DNA of 64,000 nt from Micrococcales bacterium (GCA_016212425.1 JACRGJ010000101.1:20238-84237); one strand, 5' to 3'. Shown: positions 1-8,956, numbered from the stretch's first letter. Notes: generated by a model from the sequence alone, not told the origin. Numbers and translations: made by a program.

Positions 1-1269
1 CTGGCTCAGCTGCTCGTCGGCCTGACCTGGGTGCCGGGTGGGGTGACACTGCTGCTCGCCCTCTTCTCGGCGTTCGCGTACCGCGGGAGCCCTGATGTGA
101 TCCCGGTGGCGATCACCGCAGGCGCGGTCGGGACCCTGCTGGCCGTCGCGGGGTCGCGGATGGCGGCGACCGTGACCGGCAATCTCCTCTCCGATCGCGG
201 GGTGCACGTCCGCGTGGCGGTGATCGCTGCTCTCGCGGTCGTCGTGCTCGGGCCGGTGGTCGTCGCGATCGCCGTCGGCCTCGGTGGCCAGGGCGGCCTG
301 GATGCCGCGGCGCAGGTCATGTCGTGGAGCCCGGTCGGAGCGGTGTGGGCCGTGCCGGGCGATCTCGCGCTCGGTCGTCCCGGCGAGGCGCTCGCCTCCG
401 CGGGGATCGCGGTGGCCGGGGTCGTCGCCGTCCTCGCGGTCTGGCGGATCGCGCTCGGGGCGAGTCTGGGCCACCGCGGCACCGGCGCCCTGCGCGCCTC
501 CCAAGCCGGCCGGCTCGGCGCGTTCCGCATCGGCCCGTCCAGCCCGGCCGGGGCCGTCGCGGCGCGCTCCCTGCACTACTGGTTCCACGACCCGCGCTAC
601 GCCCGCCAGCTCGTCATCGTGCCGATGATGCCCGCGCTCATGCTGCTGTGGGCGGCCGTGACGGGGGTCGAGGGGATCGGCATCGCGGCGGGTCCGGCGG
701 TGGCGGGCCTCCTGCCGCTCGCCGTCTTCGCCGGCATCTCCTTCGACGGCACCGCCTTCGCCGCGCACCTCACCGCCGGGGTCCGCGGGCGAGACGACCG
801 CGTCGGGCGCCTGGCGGCGATGCTCGTGATCGCCGTCCCTGCGACGCTCGCGGTGCAATTGGCCGTCACCGCTGTGCTGAATCGCTGGGAGGACCTTCCC
901 GCGCTAGTCGGCATGTCGATCGGGGTGCTTCTGACGGCGCTCGGCGTGGTCGCGGTGTCGTCGGCGCTCCTCGTGATCCCGGTCCCGCGGCCGGGGCGCA
1001 ACCCCTTCTCCGGGGCCGCCGGCGCGGGAATGACCTCGATCGGCGGCAGCTACGCGGTCACCGGCGCGACGCTCGTGCTGGCCTCCCCGGCGCTCGTGCT
1101 CGGCATCCTGTCCGTCGTGCTGCGCAGCGCCGCAGTGGGCTGGGTCGCCCTGGGCGCGGGTGGCGTCCTGGGCCTCGCAGTGCTGCTGATCGGCATCCGG
1201 ATCGGCGGCGCGCTACTCGACCGCCGCGGCCCCGAGCTGCTCACCCGCCTGCGCGCTCTCCGGGGCTGA
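1..1269 (+). CDS. ABC-2-like membrane permease, 3' part
   Basis: The reading frame is open at the first base, so the N-terminus lies outside the window and the GTG at 31 is probably internal. About 422 residues are visible. They contain roughly ten hydrophobic segments rich in Ala, Val, Leu and Gly, broken by a cytoplasmic-looking stretch with the residues RSLHYWFHDPRYARQ. This pattern resembles large actinobacterial ABC-2-type export permeases that are encoded next to an ATPase; that partner would lie upstream and is not seen. Substrate unknown. The gene ends 93 bp before the convergent peroxiredoxin gene, and a palindromic repeat fills the gap. It could also be an unrelated polytopic membrane protein. 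Confidence 0.6.
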   Translation: MAQLLVGLTWVPGGVTLLLALFSAFAYRGSPDVIPVAITAGAVGTLLAVAGSRMAATVTGNLLSDRGVHVRVAVIAALAVVVLGPVVVAIAVGLGGQGGLDAAAQVMSWSPVGAVWAVPGDLALGRPGEALASAGIAVAGVVAVLAVWRIALGASLGHRGTGALRASQAGRLGAFRIGPSSPAGAVAARSLHYWFHDPRYARQLVIVPMMPALMLLWAAVTGVEGIGIAAGPAVAGLLPLAVFAGISFDGTAFAAHLTAGVRGRDDRVGRLAAMLVIAVPATLAVQLAVTAVLNRWEDLPALVGMSIGVLLTALGVVAVSSALLVIPVPRPGRNPFSGAAGAGMTSIGGSYAVTGATLVLASPALVLGILSVVLRSAAVGWVALGAGGVLGLAVLLIGIRIGGALLDRRGPELLTRLRALRG

Positions 1270-1277
1270 GGCCCGGG

Positions 1278-1347
1278 GACAACAGCCGTCGGCGGCGCCG
1301 ACGCGGGGGATCCCCTCGGTTGCCGCCGACAACAGCTGTTGTCGGCG
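1278..1347. repeat. Palindromic intergenic element, copy 1
   Basis: An imperfect inverted repeat is centred on GGGGATCCCC at 1306-1315. Its right arm contains a perfect 24-bp palindrome at 1324-1347 with core GACAACAGCTGTTGTC; the left arm starts GACAACAGCCG at 1278. The same architecture recurs at 27810-27889. It lies between convergent genes and could act as a bidirectional terminator, but there is no T-tract. Confidence 0.75.
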
Positions 1348-1362
1348 AAGGAGGGCGGACGC

Positions 1363-1833
1363 TCAGGCGGCGAGACCGAGGCGCTTGCGCAGCATCGCGA
1401 CGTGCCCGGTCGCCTTCGTGTTGTAGAAGGTCTGCTCGATGCGGCCCTCGGCGTCGATGACGAAGGTCGACCGGATGGCGCCGATCACCGTCTTCCCGTA
1501 GAGCTTCTTCTCGCCCCACGCGCCATAGGCCTCCTGCACCGCGTGATCCGGATCGCTGAGCAGCGGGAAGGTGAGCTGGTCGTGGTCGCGGAACTCCCGC
1601 AGTGTGGCCGGGGAGTCCTTCGACACCCCGAGCACCGCGAAACCGGCCGCGGCGAGCGGCTCGAGGCTATCGCGGAAGTCGCAGGCCTCGGTGGTGCAAC
1701 CGGGCGTCATCGCGGCGGGGTAGAAGTACAGGATGACCCGCTGCCCGCGGTAGTCCCCGAGTGCCACCGCCGCCTCATCCTGATCGAGAAGGGTGAAATC
1801 GGGAGCCGGATCGCCGGCCGTCAGGGTGCTCAC
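1363..1833 (-). CDS. bcp: Thioredoxin-dependent peroxiredoxin (BCP type)
   Basis: This 156-residue enzyme reduces hydrogen peroxide and organic hydroperoxides in the cytoplasm, using thioredoxin as the electron donor. The AhpC/TSA fold is recognisable. The peroxidatic cysteine is Cys46 in TPGCTTEACDF and the likely resolving cysteine is Cys51, the arrangement of BCP/PrxQ enzymes. Length is normal for the family. The GTG start at 1833 is chosen because a TAGCCT hexamer stands exactly 6 nt before it, which fits leaderless transcription. It is convergent with the upstream permease gene and probably monocistronic. Confidence 0.95.
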   Translation of the reverse strand: MSTLTAGDPAPDFTLLDQDEAAVALGDYRGQRVILYFYPAAMTPGCTTEACDFRDSLEPLAAAGFAVLGVSKDSPATLREFRDHDQLTFPLLSDPDHAVQEAYGAWGEKKLYGKTVIGAIRSTFVIDAEGRIEQTFYNTKATGHVAMLRKRLGLAA

Positions 1834-1839
1834 GAGCCG

Positions 1840-1845
1840 AGGCTA
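1840..1845 (-). promoter_or_regulatory. -10 hexamer, leaderless bcp
   Basis: On the minus strand TAGCCT is followed by 6 nt and the GTG start at 1833, so transcription would begin at the start codon. Confidence 0.6.
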
Positions 1846-1916
1846 GCGGCGCCGAGCGTCGACCGCCGACGGGGCGGAGTGCTATCGTTATCGCTCGGTC
1901 CGGCTCGCCGGAACGC

Positions 1917-1989
<73 letters not shown>

Positions 1990-1991
1990 CT

Positions 1992-2522
1992 TCACGGGAT
2001 CGACGTCGGTACTCGCGACCGCGCCGGATCCCACGCGCCGACGGCCGGCGCCGGGAAAACCCAGGTCCGGTACAGCTGGAACCGCAGGGCGGTGCCCAGC
2101 GCGAGACCGAGCACGTTGGCCGAGAGGTTGTCCGCCGCGGGGGAGGTGAAGCCGAGCGCGTAGTGGCTGATCGCGAGGCAGGCCAGACTCACGCTCGAGC
2201 CGAGAAGGCTCGCCGCCAGGAACCGAAGCGCCTCGCGACCGAGGCGTGCGCCGCGCTCACGACGGAAGGTGACCTGGCGGTTGCCGATCCAGTTCACCGC
2301 GATCGCGGCGAGGGTCGACACCGCCTTGGCCAGGATGGCACCCCCCGCGACATGCTGAGGATCGAAGACGGTCGCGCGCAGGAGGTTGAAGATCGCGATG
2401 TCGACGAGGAAGCCGATTCCGCCGACCCCGAGGAAGCTCGCTGCCTGGCGGAGAAGACCCCGCATCCGCTCGTCGAGAGCCGGGAGAGGCCGGGCCTGCA
2501 CCAGACGGCGAGCGTCAGACAT
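1992..2522 (-). CDS. GtrA-family membrane protein
   Basis: This 176-residue protein has four predicted membrane helices. It carries the GtrA signature of an N-terminal FLGVGGIGFLVD segment and a NWIGNRQVTFRR loop. GtrA proteins are thought to help move polyprenyl-phosphate-linked sugars across the cytoplasmic membrane or to partner glycosyltransferases. It overlaps the phosphomannose synthase gene by 8 bp and is the last gene of a three-gene operon, which suggests it handles the lipid-linked mannose made by its neighbour. That partnership is inferred from position. Confidence 0.85.
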   Translation of the reverse strand: MSDARRLVQARPLPALDERMRGLLRQAASFLGVGGIGFLVDIAIFNLLRATVFDPQHVAGGAILAKAVSTLAAIAVNWIGNRQVTFRRERGARLGREALRFLAASLLGSSVSLACLAISHYALGFTSPAADNLSANVLGLALGTALRFQLYRTWVFPAPAVGAWDPARSRVPTSIP

Positions 2523-3267
2523 GCGCGTCCTGCCGCTGCTGCGCCGCGCGGCCGGACCATCGCGTCGGCAGACCGGCAGCGCCCCACGCCGTCACCCGGA
2601 GCATCGCCTCCACGACGATGCGGAGGCTCATCTTCGACCGGCCGAGGGTGCGGTCCGAGAAGGTGATCGGCACCTCGACGATCCGCAGTCCCTCCCGCAC
2701 CGCGTTCCAGAGCATCTCGATCTGAAAGCTGTAGCCCTCGCTCTCGATGCCCTCGGGGCCGATGATCCGGATCGCATCGGCGCGGTAGGCGCGGAACCCG
2801 CTGGTCGCATCGCGCTGCGGGATGCCGAGCGCCATCCGTGCCCAGAGGCTGCCGGCGCGGGAGATCGTCCGGCGCGCGAGCGGCCATCCCTCCACCGCCC
2901 CGCCCGGCACCCAGCGGGAGCCGATTGCGAGATCGGCGCCCTCCACAGCCGCGAGGAGCAGCGGCAGCTGCTCCGGCCGGTGCGAACCGTCGGCGTCCAT
3001 CTCCACGAGCACCTCGAAGTGGTGCCGTAGGCCCCAGGAGAACGCGGCGATGTAGGCGGCACCCAGCCCGGCTTTCGCGGTGCGGTGCAGCACATGCACC
3101 CGGGATTCGGCGAGCGCCAGCTCATCTGCGATCGCGCCCGTGCCGTCGGGGGAGTCGTCGTCGATCACCAGCACCTCGACGGATGGCGCGGCGACGAGCG
3201 TGCGCGCCACGATCTCGCGCAGGTTCTCGCGCTCGTTGTAGGTGGGGATGCACACGAGGGTCCTCAT
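2515..3267 (-). CDS. Polyprenol monophosphomannose synthase
   Basis: A GT2-family glycosyltransferase of 250 residues that transfers mannose from GDP-mannose to polyprenyl phosphate on the inner membrane face. DDDSPDGTG at residues 36-44 binds the nucleotide sugar, and DADGSH at 91-96 is the metal-binding DXD-type motif. The catalytic domain matches Ppm1/DPM1 domain 2; there is no acyltransferase or membrane domain, as is common in Microbacteriaceae. The ATG at 3267 is preferred over upstream starts because it begins the canonical MRTLVCIPTYNE and overlaps the previous stop as ATGA. The product feeds mannosylation by membrane GT-C enzymes, probably including the GT39-like protein upstream. 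Confidence 0.9.
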   Translation of the reverse strand: MRTLVCIPTYNERENLREIVARTLVAAPSVEVLVIDDDSPDGTGAIADELALAESRVHVLHRTAKAGLGAAYIAAFSWGLRHHFEVLVEMDADGSHRPEQLPLLLAAVEGADLAIGSRWVPGGAVEGWPLARRTISRAGSLWARMALGIPQRDATSGFRAYRADAIRIIGPEGIESEGYSFQIEMLWNAVREGLRIVEVPITFSDRTLGRSKMSLRIVVEAMLRVTAWGAAGLPTRWSGRAAQQRQDAHV

Positions 3268-4823
3268 GGCCGAGTCCTCTCCATCCGGTAGAGCACCGTC
3301 CGGTGCACGGAGTACGTCCGGGTCGTGCGGTAGCCCAGGCTCCGGAGGGCGGCGACATCCGCCCCCGCGCTCCCGCGGATCTCCCACGCCCACACCACCG
3401 GATGCCCGCTGAGGCGGGCCCCCAGCTCGGTGGCCGGCAGGTACTGATCCCAGATGCCGTCGTGCCGGTAGTACGGGGTCGTGAGGGCGACGTTGTCCAG
3501 CAGGGCGAAGTCGGTCGGGTACAGCCGGTAGGCCATTGCGGGCCGTTGCGAGGAGCGGACCTCGCGATCGAAGACGACGGCATCATCCGGGGCGGCGAGG
3601 GAGGCGAGCAGGGCGGAGGATTGCCGGATGTCGCTGCCACCGCCCTTGGCGTAGGGGCCGCGCTGAGCCAAGTAGCTCGGCCAGGCCGCCGTCGCGAGTA
3701 TCGCCAGGGCGGCGACGATCGCCGCGAACCGAGGAAGGCGCGGTGCGAGCGCGCGCGGCAGACGCGCGACGAGCGCCTGCGCGGCGGCGTCGATGCCGAG
3801 CGCCATCGCCAAGGCCACCCCCCCGAGGCTGAACGCCGGGTAGCGGAGGTTGTAGACCGGCATCGCGGCGACGTCGACCACCAGCAGCGCCGCGGTCGGC
3901 AGGGCCACCCACAGGATCACCGCCACGGTCGCTCGACGGCGACCGGCGGCACGCAGAGCCGTGATCGCGCCGACGAGTATCGCGGCCCAGGCGGCGACGG
4001 CGAAGGGTGGCGTGCCGAACCACTGGGTCACCAGCACATTGAAGGCCGTGTCGTAGCCGCGTTCCGCGAGGAAGGCGATCTGCCCGCGTTGGAAGAACGC
4101 GACGACGACAAGGGGCGAGGCGAGCAGCGCTCCCGCGGCGCTCGCGAGCAGCCAGCACCGGGCCGTCGTCCGATCGACGCGTAGCGCCCAGACCAGTGCC
4201 AGGTGAACCACCACCATGAACGCGAGGAATTCGAACATCCACACCGACGCCGCCAGCCCCAGCGCATATCCGGCCCAGCCGATCCGTTGCAGCGCCGGAC
4301 TCCGGGGGATGGAGGTCAGCATCCGCACCAGAAGCACCGTCAGCCAGACCGCGGCGGCGATGCCGATGGCGTACGACCGGGTCTCGATGGCCATCCGCAG
4401 GAACTGCGGGATGACCGTGAGTGCCAGCCCCGCGATCACTCCGACCCGCAGGCCGAAGAGGCGCCTGCCCAGCACGACCAGCCCCGCCGCGGCCGCTCCC
4501 GCCGCGACCACGCTCGGCAGGCGCGTGGCGAACTCGGTCGCCCCGGCGACGTCGATCCAGAGGTGCAGGAGGGCGTAGTAGAACCCGTGCACCGCGTCGA
4601 TGTTCGCCAGCTCTCGGAGGAGGCTGGGCAGGGGGCGCTGGGCCGACATCACACTCGCGGCTTCATCGCCCCAGTACGACGGGGTGCCGGCGCCGATCAC
4701 GCTCACCAGCGCTGCCGCCAACCCGATCCCCGGCGCGAGCAGCGCGCGGCCGACCGCTCGCGTGGGGCGGGACGCCGCCGACGCGGAGGGGCGGGCCAGG
4801 ACTGCGGTCACCGGATCAGGCAA
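3264..4823 (-). CDS. GT39/PMT-like membrane glycosyltransferase
   Basis: A polytopic protein of 519 residues with about ten membrane helices. A conserved acidic residue sits in the first extracytoplasmic loop (SYWGDEAASVMS, near residues 49-60), as in ArnT/PMT-type GT-C enzymes, which use polyprenyl-phosphate sugars outside the membrane. It is first in the operon with phosphomannose synthase (ATGA overlap) and GtrA, so polyprenyl-phosphate mannose is the likely donor. Acceptor unknown; cell-wall glycan or secreted protein are possible. The TTG start at 4823 is tentative; a GTG four codons further in is an alternative. Confidence 0.8.
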   Translation of the reverse strand: MPDPVTAVLARPSASAASRPTRAVGRALLAPGIGLAAALVSVIGAGTPSYWGDEAASVMSAQRPLPSLLRELANIDAVHGFYYALLHLWIDVAGATEFATRLPSVVAAGAAAAGLVVLGRRLFGLRVGVIAGLALTVIPQFLRMAIETRSYAIGIAAAVWLTVLLVRMLTSIPRSPALQRIGWAGYALGLAASVWMFEFLAFMVVVHLALVWALRVDRTTARCWLLASAAGALLASPLVVVAFFQRGQIAFLAERGYDTAFNVLVTQWFGTPPFAVAAWAAILVGAITALRAAGRRRATVAVILWVALPTAALLVVDVAAMPVYNLRYPAFSLGGVALAMALGIDAAAQALVARLPRALAPRLPRFAAIVAALAILATAAWPSYLAQRGPYAKGGGSDIRQSSALLASLAAPDDAVVFDREVRSSQRPAMAYRLYPTDFALLDNVALTTPYYRHDGIWDQYLPATELGARLSGHPVVWAWEIRGSAGADVAALRSLGYRTTRTYSVHRTVLYRMERTRP

Positions 4824-4905
4824 TCCCGAGCGGCTGAAGCGGACCGGTGTTCCGGGCCATCCGCGGATGAGAGATCCCTCAGAAAGCGGAGCGCGGTGCC
4901 ACGCC

Positions 4906-4911
4906 TACCAT
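4906..4911 (+). promoter_or_regulatory. -10 hexamer, leaderless response regulator
   Basis: TACCAT is followed by 7 nt and the ATG at 4919. An in-frame ATG at 4910 lies inside the hexamer, so it is unlikely to be the start. Confidence 0.5.
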
Positions 4912-4918
4912 GTGGGGC

Positions 4919-5605
4919 ATGCGGATGCTCGTGGTCGACGACGAGCCGGAGATGGCGGATCTGCTGGCGCGCGGCCTCAGGTCGGAGGGTCACGAGGTGG
5001 TCGTGGCGCACGACGGCATCGCGGCGATGGGCGAGCTGGACCGCAGCGAGGTGGAGTTGGTCGTGATGGACGTCGGGCTCCCCGGCATGAGCGGCTTCGA
5101 GCTGTGTCGTCGCGTCAAGGAGCGGGATGCGGCGATCGCGGTGGTGCTGCTCACCGCCCGGGATGCGGTGGACGACCGGGTGCGCGGGCTGGACTCCGGC
5201 GCCGACGACTACCTCACGAAGCCCTTCGCCTTCGCCGAGCTCGCCGCCCGCGTGCGTGCGGTGCGGCGTCGCGATGCCCTCGCCGTGCCCACTCGGCTCG
5301 AGATCGGGAGTGTGGTGATGGATCTGCCGCGCCACCGGGTACACGTCGGCGGGCGGGAGGTGAGGCTCTCGCGCACGGAATTCGACGTGCTGCGCGTCTT
5401 CGCCATGAGTGCGGGACAGACGGTGACCCGGCAGCATCTCATGGCCGAGGTGTGGGACACCGACACGCATCTGGATCCGAATGTCGTCGACCAGTACGTC
5501 AGCTATCTCCGCCGCAAGCTCGCGGCGGCAGGGGCGGGTGCGCGGATCACCACCCAGCGCGGCGTCGGCTTCGCTCTCCAGGTCCGCCCGGACGCGGAGG
5601 ACTGA
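4919..5605 (+). CDS. OmpR/PhoB-family response regulator
   Basis: A 228-residue DNA-binding response regulator. The receiver domain spans about residues 1-115, with acidic pocket DDEPE, phosphoacceptor Asp51 (VVMDVGLPG), Thr79 and Lys101 (LTKPF). A winged-helix DNA-binding domain follows (about 130-225; LSRTEFDVLRVF and VDQYVSYLRRK). The start at 4919 is chosen for its leaderless promoter and because it directly opens the receiver fold. It overlaps the sensor kinase start (ATG at 5605), so the pair is a co-translated two-component system. Stimulus and targets cannot be told from sequence. Confidence 0.93.
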   Translation: MRMLVVDDEPEMADLLARGLRSEGHEVVVAHDGIAAMGELDRSEVELVVMDVGLPGMSGFELCRRVKERDAAIAVVLLTARDAVDDRVRGLDSGADDYLTKPFAFAELAARVRAVRRRDALAVPTRLEIGSVVMDLPRHRVHVGGREVRLSRTEFDVLRVFAMSAGQTVTRQHLMAEVWDTDTHLDPNVVDQYVSYLRRKLAAAGAGARITTQRGVGFALQVRPDAED

Positions 5606-6969
5606 TGCGCCGCCGGGGCCCGGCGCTCGCCATCCGCACCCGCATCGCCCTGGGAAGCCTGGTCATCGCGCTGCTCCTGGCGGTGCCGGCGGGCTTCGTG
5701 CTCGATGCGCAGATCCGGGCCATCGTCCGCCTCGGCACGGCGGAGGTGCTGCGAAGCGATCAGGCGCCGTACCTCACCGAGATCTCGACGGGTCGGGACG
5801 ACGGTTTCGATCCTCCCCGTTCCGGTCAGTTGCTCGCGGTGGTGGGTCCTGGGGGCAGCACCCCCGTGGACACCCTGCCGCGCGCGGTGCGGACCCGGAT
5901 TGCTGTCCTCATCGAGGAGGACGAGACCCGTGCGGTCCGGGCGGGCGGCCGCACCTACATCGTCCGGGTGACGCCGGTGCGCGACGCCGCCGGTCTGTGG
6001 CGGGTGGTCGCGGCCCGGGACAGCTCCTCGGAGAATGCCGTGCTCGGTCCGATGCGGCTGCTGCTGGTGATCGTGCTCGTCATCGTCGTGGCCGGAGTGG
6101 CGGCGGCGGCCTGGCTGCTCGCGCGGCTCTCCCTGCGCCCGGTCGCCCGACTGCAGGCGACGGCCGGCCGCCTCAGCACCGGGGAGGGCGAGGAGCTCCT
6201 GCCCGTCGGCGACACCGACGACGAGATCGCGCGACTGGCCAGAACTCTCAACATCCTCATCGCGCGTCTCCGGGCCGCGACGGACCGTGAGCGCCAGCTG
6301 GTCTCCGACGCGAGCCACGAGCTCCGAACGCCGATCGCGGTGATCCGCACGCAGCTCGAACTGGCCCGGACCGGCGATGGCGACGTCGATGCCCTGCGAC
6401 GCGACATCGCCGGGGCCGAACGAGGTGTGATGCGCCTGCAGAGACTTCTCGGGTCGCTCCTGGAACTCTCCTCGATCGAGTCGGGAGAGCATCTCGCCGT
6501 GTCGAGCGTCGATGCGGCGGAGGACGAGGTGCGCGACGCGGTGGGTCGCTCGAGCTTCCGCGCGGGCGGCACTCGGCTCGGGCTCCGGGTGGAGCGGGCA
6601 CCCGCCGTCACGGCATCCGGGACCGTCCCGATCGCCGCAGAGGACCTCGGCAGGATCGTCGACAACCTCGTCTCCAACACCCTCGCTGCCCTCGGCGAGA
6701 GGCCGGGTTCGGTCCAGGTCGCGCTGTCGGTCGACGCCGAGCGGATGCTCCTCGAAGTGGCCGACGACGGCGGCGGTCTCGACGAGGACGTCGCCGGCAC
6801 GGCGACCCATCGCTTCACGCGCGGTCGCTCCGCCGTGCGCGGGGCCGGCGCAGGTCTCGGGCTCGCGATCGTGGCCGCGCTCGTCGACGGAGCCGGCGGG
6901 AGCCTGGAATTGCACAACCAACCCGGGATGGGCCTCGTGGTGCGCATCCGCATCCCTGTGCTCAGGTGA
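5605..6969 (+). CDS. Two-component sensor histidine kinase
   Basis: A 454-residue membrane sensor kinase. There is a transmembrane segment at about 12-34, an extracytoplasmic sensing region at about 35-148, a second transmembrane segment at about 150-175, and a HAMP linker. The dimerisation domain carries His238 in SDASHELRTP. The ATP-binding domain has an N box (DNLVSNTL), DDGGGLD and GAGLGLAIV. It autophosphorylates and passes phosphate to the response regulator, whose stop codon it overlaps. The operon stands alone, with no obvious target gene beside it, so the signal is unknown. Confidence 0.92.
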   Translation: MRRRGPALAIRTRIALGSLVIALLLAVPAGFVLDAQIRAIVRLGTAEVLRSDQAPYLTEISTGRDDGFDPPRSGQLLAVVGPGGSTPVDTLPRAVRTRIAVLIEEDETRAVRAGGRTYIVRVTPVRDAAGLWRVVAARDSSSENAVLGPMRLLLVIVLVIVVAGVAAAAWLLARLSLRPVARLQATAGRLSTGEGEELLPVGDTDDEIARLARTLNILIARLRAATDRERQLVSDASHELRTPIAVIRTQLELARTGDGDVDALRRDIAGAERGVMRLQRLLGSLLELSSIESGEHLAVSSVDAAEDEVRDAVGRSSFRAGGTRLGLRVERAPAVTASGTVPIAAEDLGRIVDNLVSNTLAALGERPGSVQVALSVDAERMLLEVADDGGGLDEDVAGTATHRFTRGRSAVRGAGAGLGLAIVAALVDGAGGSLELHNQPGMGLVVRIRIPVLR

Positions 6970-7209
6970 TCCGTCTCCACGCGGGCACGGGAGTGCCGCG
7001 AGCTGCGACGAGGGCGCCATCGCTTCGGAGGGACGCTCCGGCCGGTCCCCGCTCATCGTCGGACCGAATGGCGTCACCGGTTCACGCAGGTGAATGAGCT
7101 TTCACCACAGAAGGGCCGAAATGCGGCCGGGCGCACGAACTTCTCCTCGATCGCGATCGACCCGGGCCGGGCGCCGGCGAACATCCGCATTTCACGTCGC
7201 GGTATTCGC

Positions 7210-7215
7210 TACAAT
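7210..7215 (+). promoter_or_regulatory. -10 hexamer, leaderless lsr2
   Basis: TACAAT is followed by 6 nt and the ATG at 7222. No Shine-Dalgarno sequence lies between them. Confidence 0.65.
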
Positions 7216-7221
7216 TCCGAG

Positions 7222-7563
7222 ATGGCTCGCAGAACTGTCACCTATCTCGTCGACGATCTCGACGGAACCGAAATCGGCGAGGGCGCCACGGCTACGTCGT
7301 TCGCCCTCAACGGCGTCACCTATACGATCGACCTCTCGCCCGAGAATGCCGAGAAGCTCGAGGAGCTGCTGGCGCCCTACATCGAGAAGGCCAAGCGCAC
7401 CGGCGGATCTCCGACGCCCTCGCGGCGCCGCGGGGGCGCTTCGGCGAACTCCGCGCAATTCCTGGCCTCCGTGCGCGAGTGGGCGAATTCGAGCGGCTAC
7501 ACCGTGGGAGAGCGCGGGCGGGTGAAGGCCGAGATCATCGAGGCCTACCGCGCGGCGCACTGA
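7222..7563 (+). CDS. lsr2: Lsr2-family nucleoid-associated protein
   Basis: A 113-residue H-NS-like protein that bridges AT-rich DNA and silences horizontally acquired genes in actinobacteria. The N-terminal dimerisation domain (about 1-60, beginning MARRTVTYLVDDLDG) and the C-terminal DNA-binding domain (about 75-113, with WANSSGYTVGERGR) are both complete. The minor-groove RGR sits at residues 98-100. A longer in-frame upstream extension exists, but the leaderless promoter and family alignment support 7222. The gene stands alone, with 252 bp of unassigned DNA before it. Confidence 0.95.
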   Translation: MARRTVTYLVDDLDGTEIGEGATATSFALNGVTYTIDLSPENAEKLEELLAPYIEKAKRTGGSPTPSRRRGGASANSAQFLASVREWANSSGYTVGERGRVKAEIIEAYRAAH

Positions 7564-7607
7564 GTTCCACAGCGCACCGAATTCCGGTCCGCGCCGGGTC
7601 CGAGTTC

Positions 7608-7636
7608 CGCGGCGCGCAGAATCCCGGTGCGCCGCG
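7608..7636 (+). terminator. Possible hairpin after lsr2
   Basis: CGCGGCGC at 7608-7615 pairs perfectly with GCGCCGCG at 7629-7636 across a 13-nt loop, 45 nt after the lsr2 stop. There is no T-run, so termination is uncertain. Confidence 0.35.
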
Positions 7637-7732
7637 AGTTCGGATCGAACGGCATTCGGCCCCGCAGCACGTCCGACCCGGCCCTGCCGCCATCAAGCGG
7701 TCGGGCCGTCGTCGATTGCGGCGCCTGGCCGA

Positions 7733-7738
7733 TAGCCT
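7733..7738 (+). promoter_or_regulatory. -10 hexamer, leaderless PLP enzyme
   Basis: TAGCCT is followed by 6 nt and the ATG at 7745. Confidence 0.6.
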
Positions 7739-7744
7739 GAGAAA

Positions 7745-8956
7745 ATGGATCAGCTCACGCTGAGCGTGCACGACAAGTCCGTGCCGCCCTCGCTCTGGGG
7801 TCGTGCGGCGTCCGAGGTCGCGGCGGAGCGGCACGCTGTGGACGAATTCCTCACGCCGATCGTCACTCTCGACCGCGCGGCGGAGGCGCACAACATCGCC
7901 CTCCTGGCGGCCTGGACGAGTGACCACGACGTGGAGCTCGCGCCGCACGGCAAGACGTCGATGGCCCCGGAGCTGTGGCGGCACCTCCTCGACGCCGGAG
8001 CCACGACGCTCACCGTGGCGACGCCCTGGCAGGCGATGATCGCCGCAGAGCACGGCTTCCGCTCGTTGCTCCTGGCCAACGAGCTGCTCGACCCGATCGG
8101 TATCGCCTGGCTGCGGGATCGGCTGGAGGAGGACGAGGGCTTCGAGTTCGCGTGCTTCCTCGACTCGGCCGAGGGACTGGCGACCCTCGCGGCGACGGCG
8201 GGCGAGCGTCCGATCGACGTGCTCGTCGAGGTGGGCACTCGCGGCGGGCGTGCCGGCGTGCGCGACCCCGACGCTGGTCTCGCCCTGGCCTGGGGGGCGT
8301 ACCGCGAGCCGCGAGTGCGCCTCGTCGGTGTCGCCGGCTGGGAGGGCCCGCTCGGTCCCGACCGCGGGGAGGAGTCGGTCGACCGCGTACGGCGCTATCT
8401 GGATGACGTGGCCAGGTTCGCCCGCCAGGTCGAGGAGAACGGCTTCTTCGAGGTCGAACGACCGATTGTGTCCGCAGGCGGATCCGCCTGGTTCGACCTC
8501 GTCGTCGAGGCTTTCGCGCCCCTTCCGGCCCACGTCCGCCGGGTGCTCCGCTCGGGCGTGTTCCCCTTTCACGACGCAGCGCACTACGCCGGGCTCAGCC
8601 CGCTCGCGGGCGAGTTGCGCCCGGCCCTCGAGGTGCGGGCGCGGGTGCTGTCGCGGCCGTCGCGGCGCCTCGCGGTCCTCGACGCGGGTCGACGCGACCT
8701 GCCCTTCGACCTCGGCCTCCCCGTTCCGCTGAGTCCTGACGGCAGCCGCATGCTCGGCGCGTCGATCACCGAGCTGAACGACCAGCACGCGTTCCTGCGC
8801 CTGCCCGAGGACAGCCGGCTGGCGGTGGGCGAGGTGGTGCGACTGGGCGTCTCGCACCCGTGCACGCTGTTCGACAAGTGGCGTCTCGTGCCGGTCCTCG
8901 ACGACGGCGCGGCCCGGGAGCCGGTCGTCGTCGACTTCGTGCGAACCCTGTTCTGA
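7745..8956 (+). CDS. D-threonine aldolase/D-serine dehydratase-fold PLP enzyme
   Basis: A 403-residue PLP enzyme of the fold-type III (alanine-racemase-like) family that includes D-threonine aldolase and eukaryotic-type D-serine dehydratase. The Schiff-base lysine is Lys70 in APHGKTSM. The C-terminal metal site is visible as a histidine in LNDQHAFL and HPC in SHPCTLFDKW. It probably deaminates or cleaves a D-3-hydroxyamino acid; the exact substrate is not readable from sequence. It is convergent with the permease gene, with a shared hairpin between them. Confidence 0.85.
   Translation: MDQLTLSVHDKSVPPSLWGRAASEVAAERHAVDEFLTPIVTLDRAAEAHNIALLAAWTSDHDVELAPHGKTSMAPELWRHLLDAGATTLTVATPWQAMIAAEHGFRSLLLANELLDPIGIAWLRDRLEEDEGFEFACFLDSAEGLATLAATAGERPIDVLVEVGTRGGRAGVRDPDAGLALAWGAYREPRVRLVGVAGWEGPLGPDRGEESVDRVRRYLDDVARFARQVEENGFFEVERPIVSAGGSAWFDLVVEAFAPLPAHVRRVLRSGVFPFHDAAHYAGLSPLAGELRPALEVRARVLSRPSRRLAVLDAGRRDLPFDLGLPVPLSPDGSRMLGASITELNDQHAFLRLPEDSRLAVGEVVRLGVSHPCTLFDKWRLVPVLDDGAAREPVVVDFVRTLF

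Noticed and set aside
1278..1347. Classic rho-independent terminator
   Set aside because: No T-run follows on either strand, and the same complex palindrome occurs before mtlD, where termination would be less expected. It is listed as a repeat instead.
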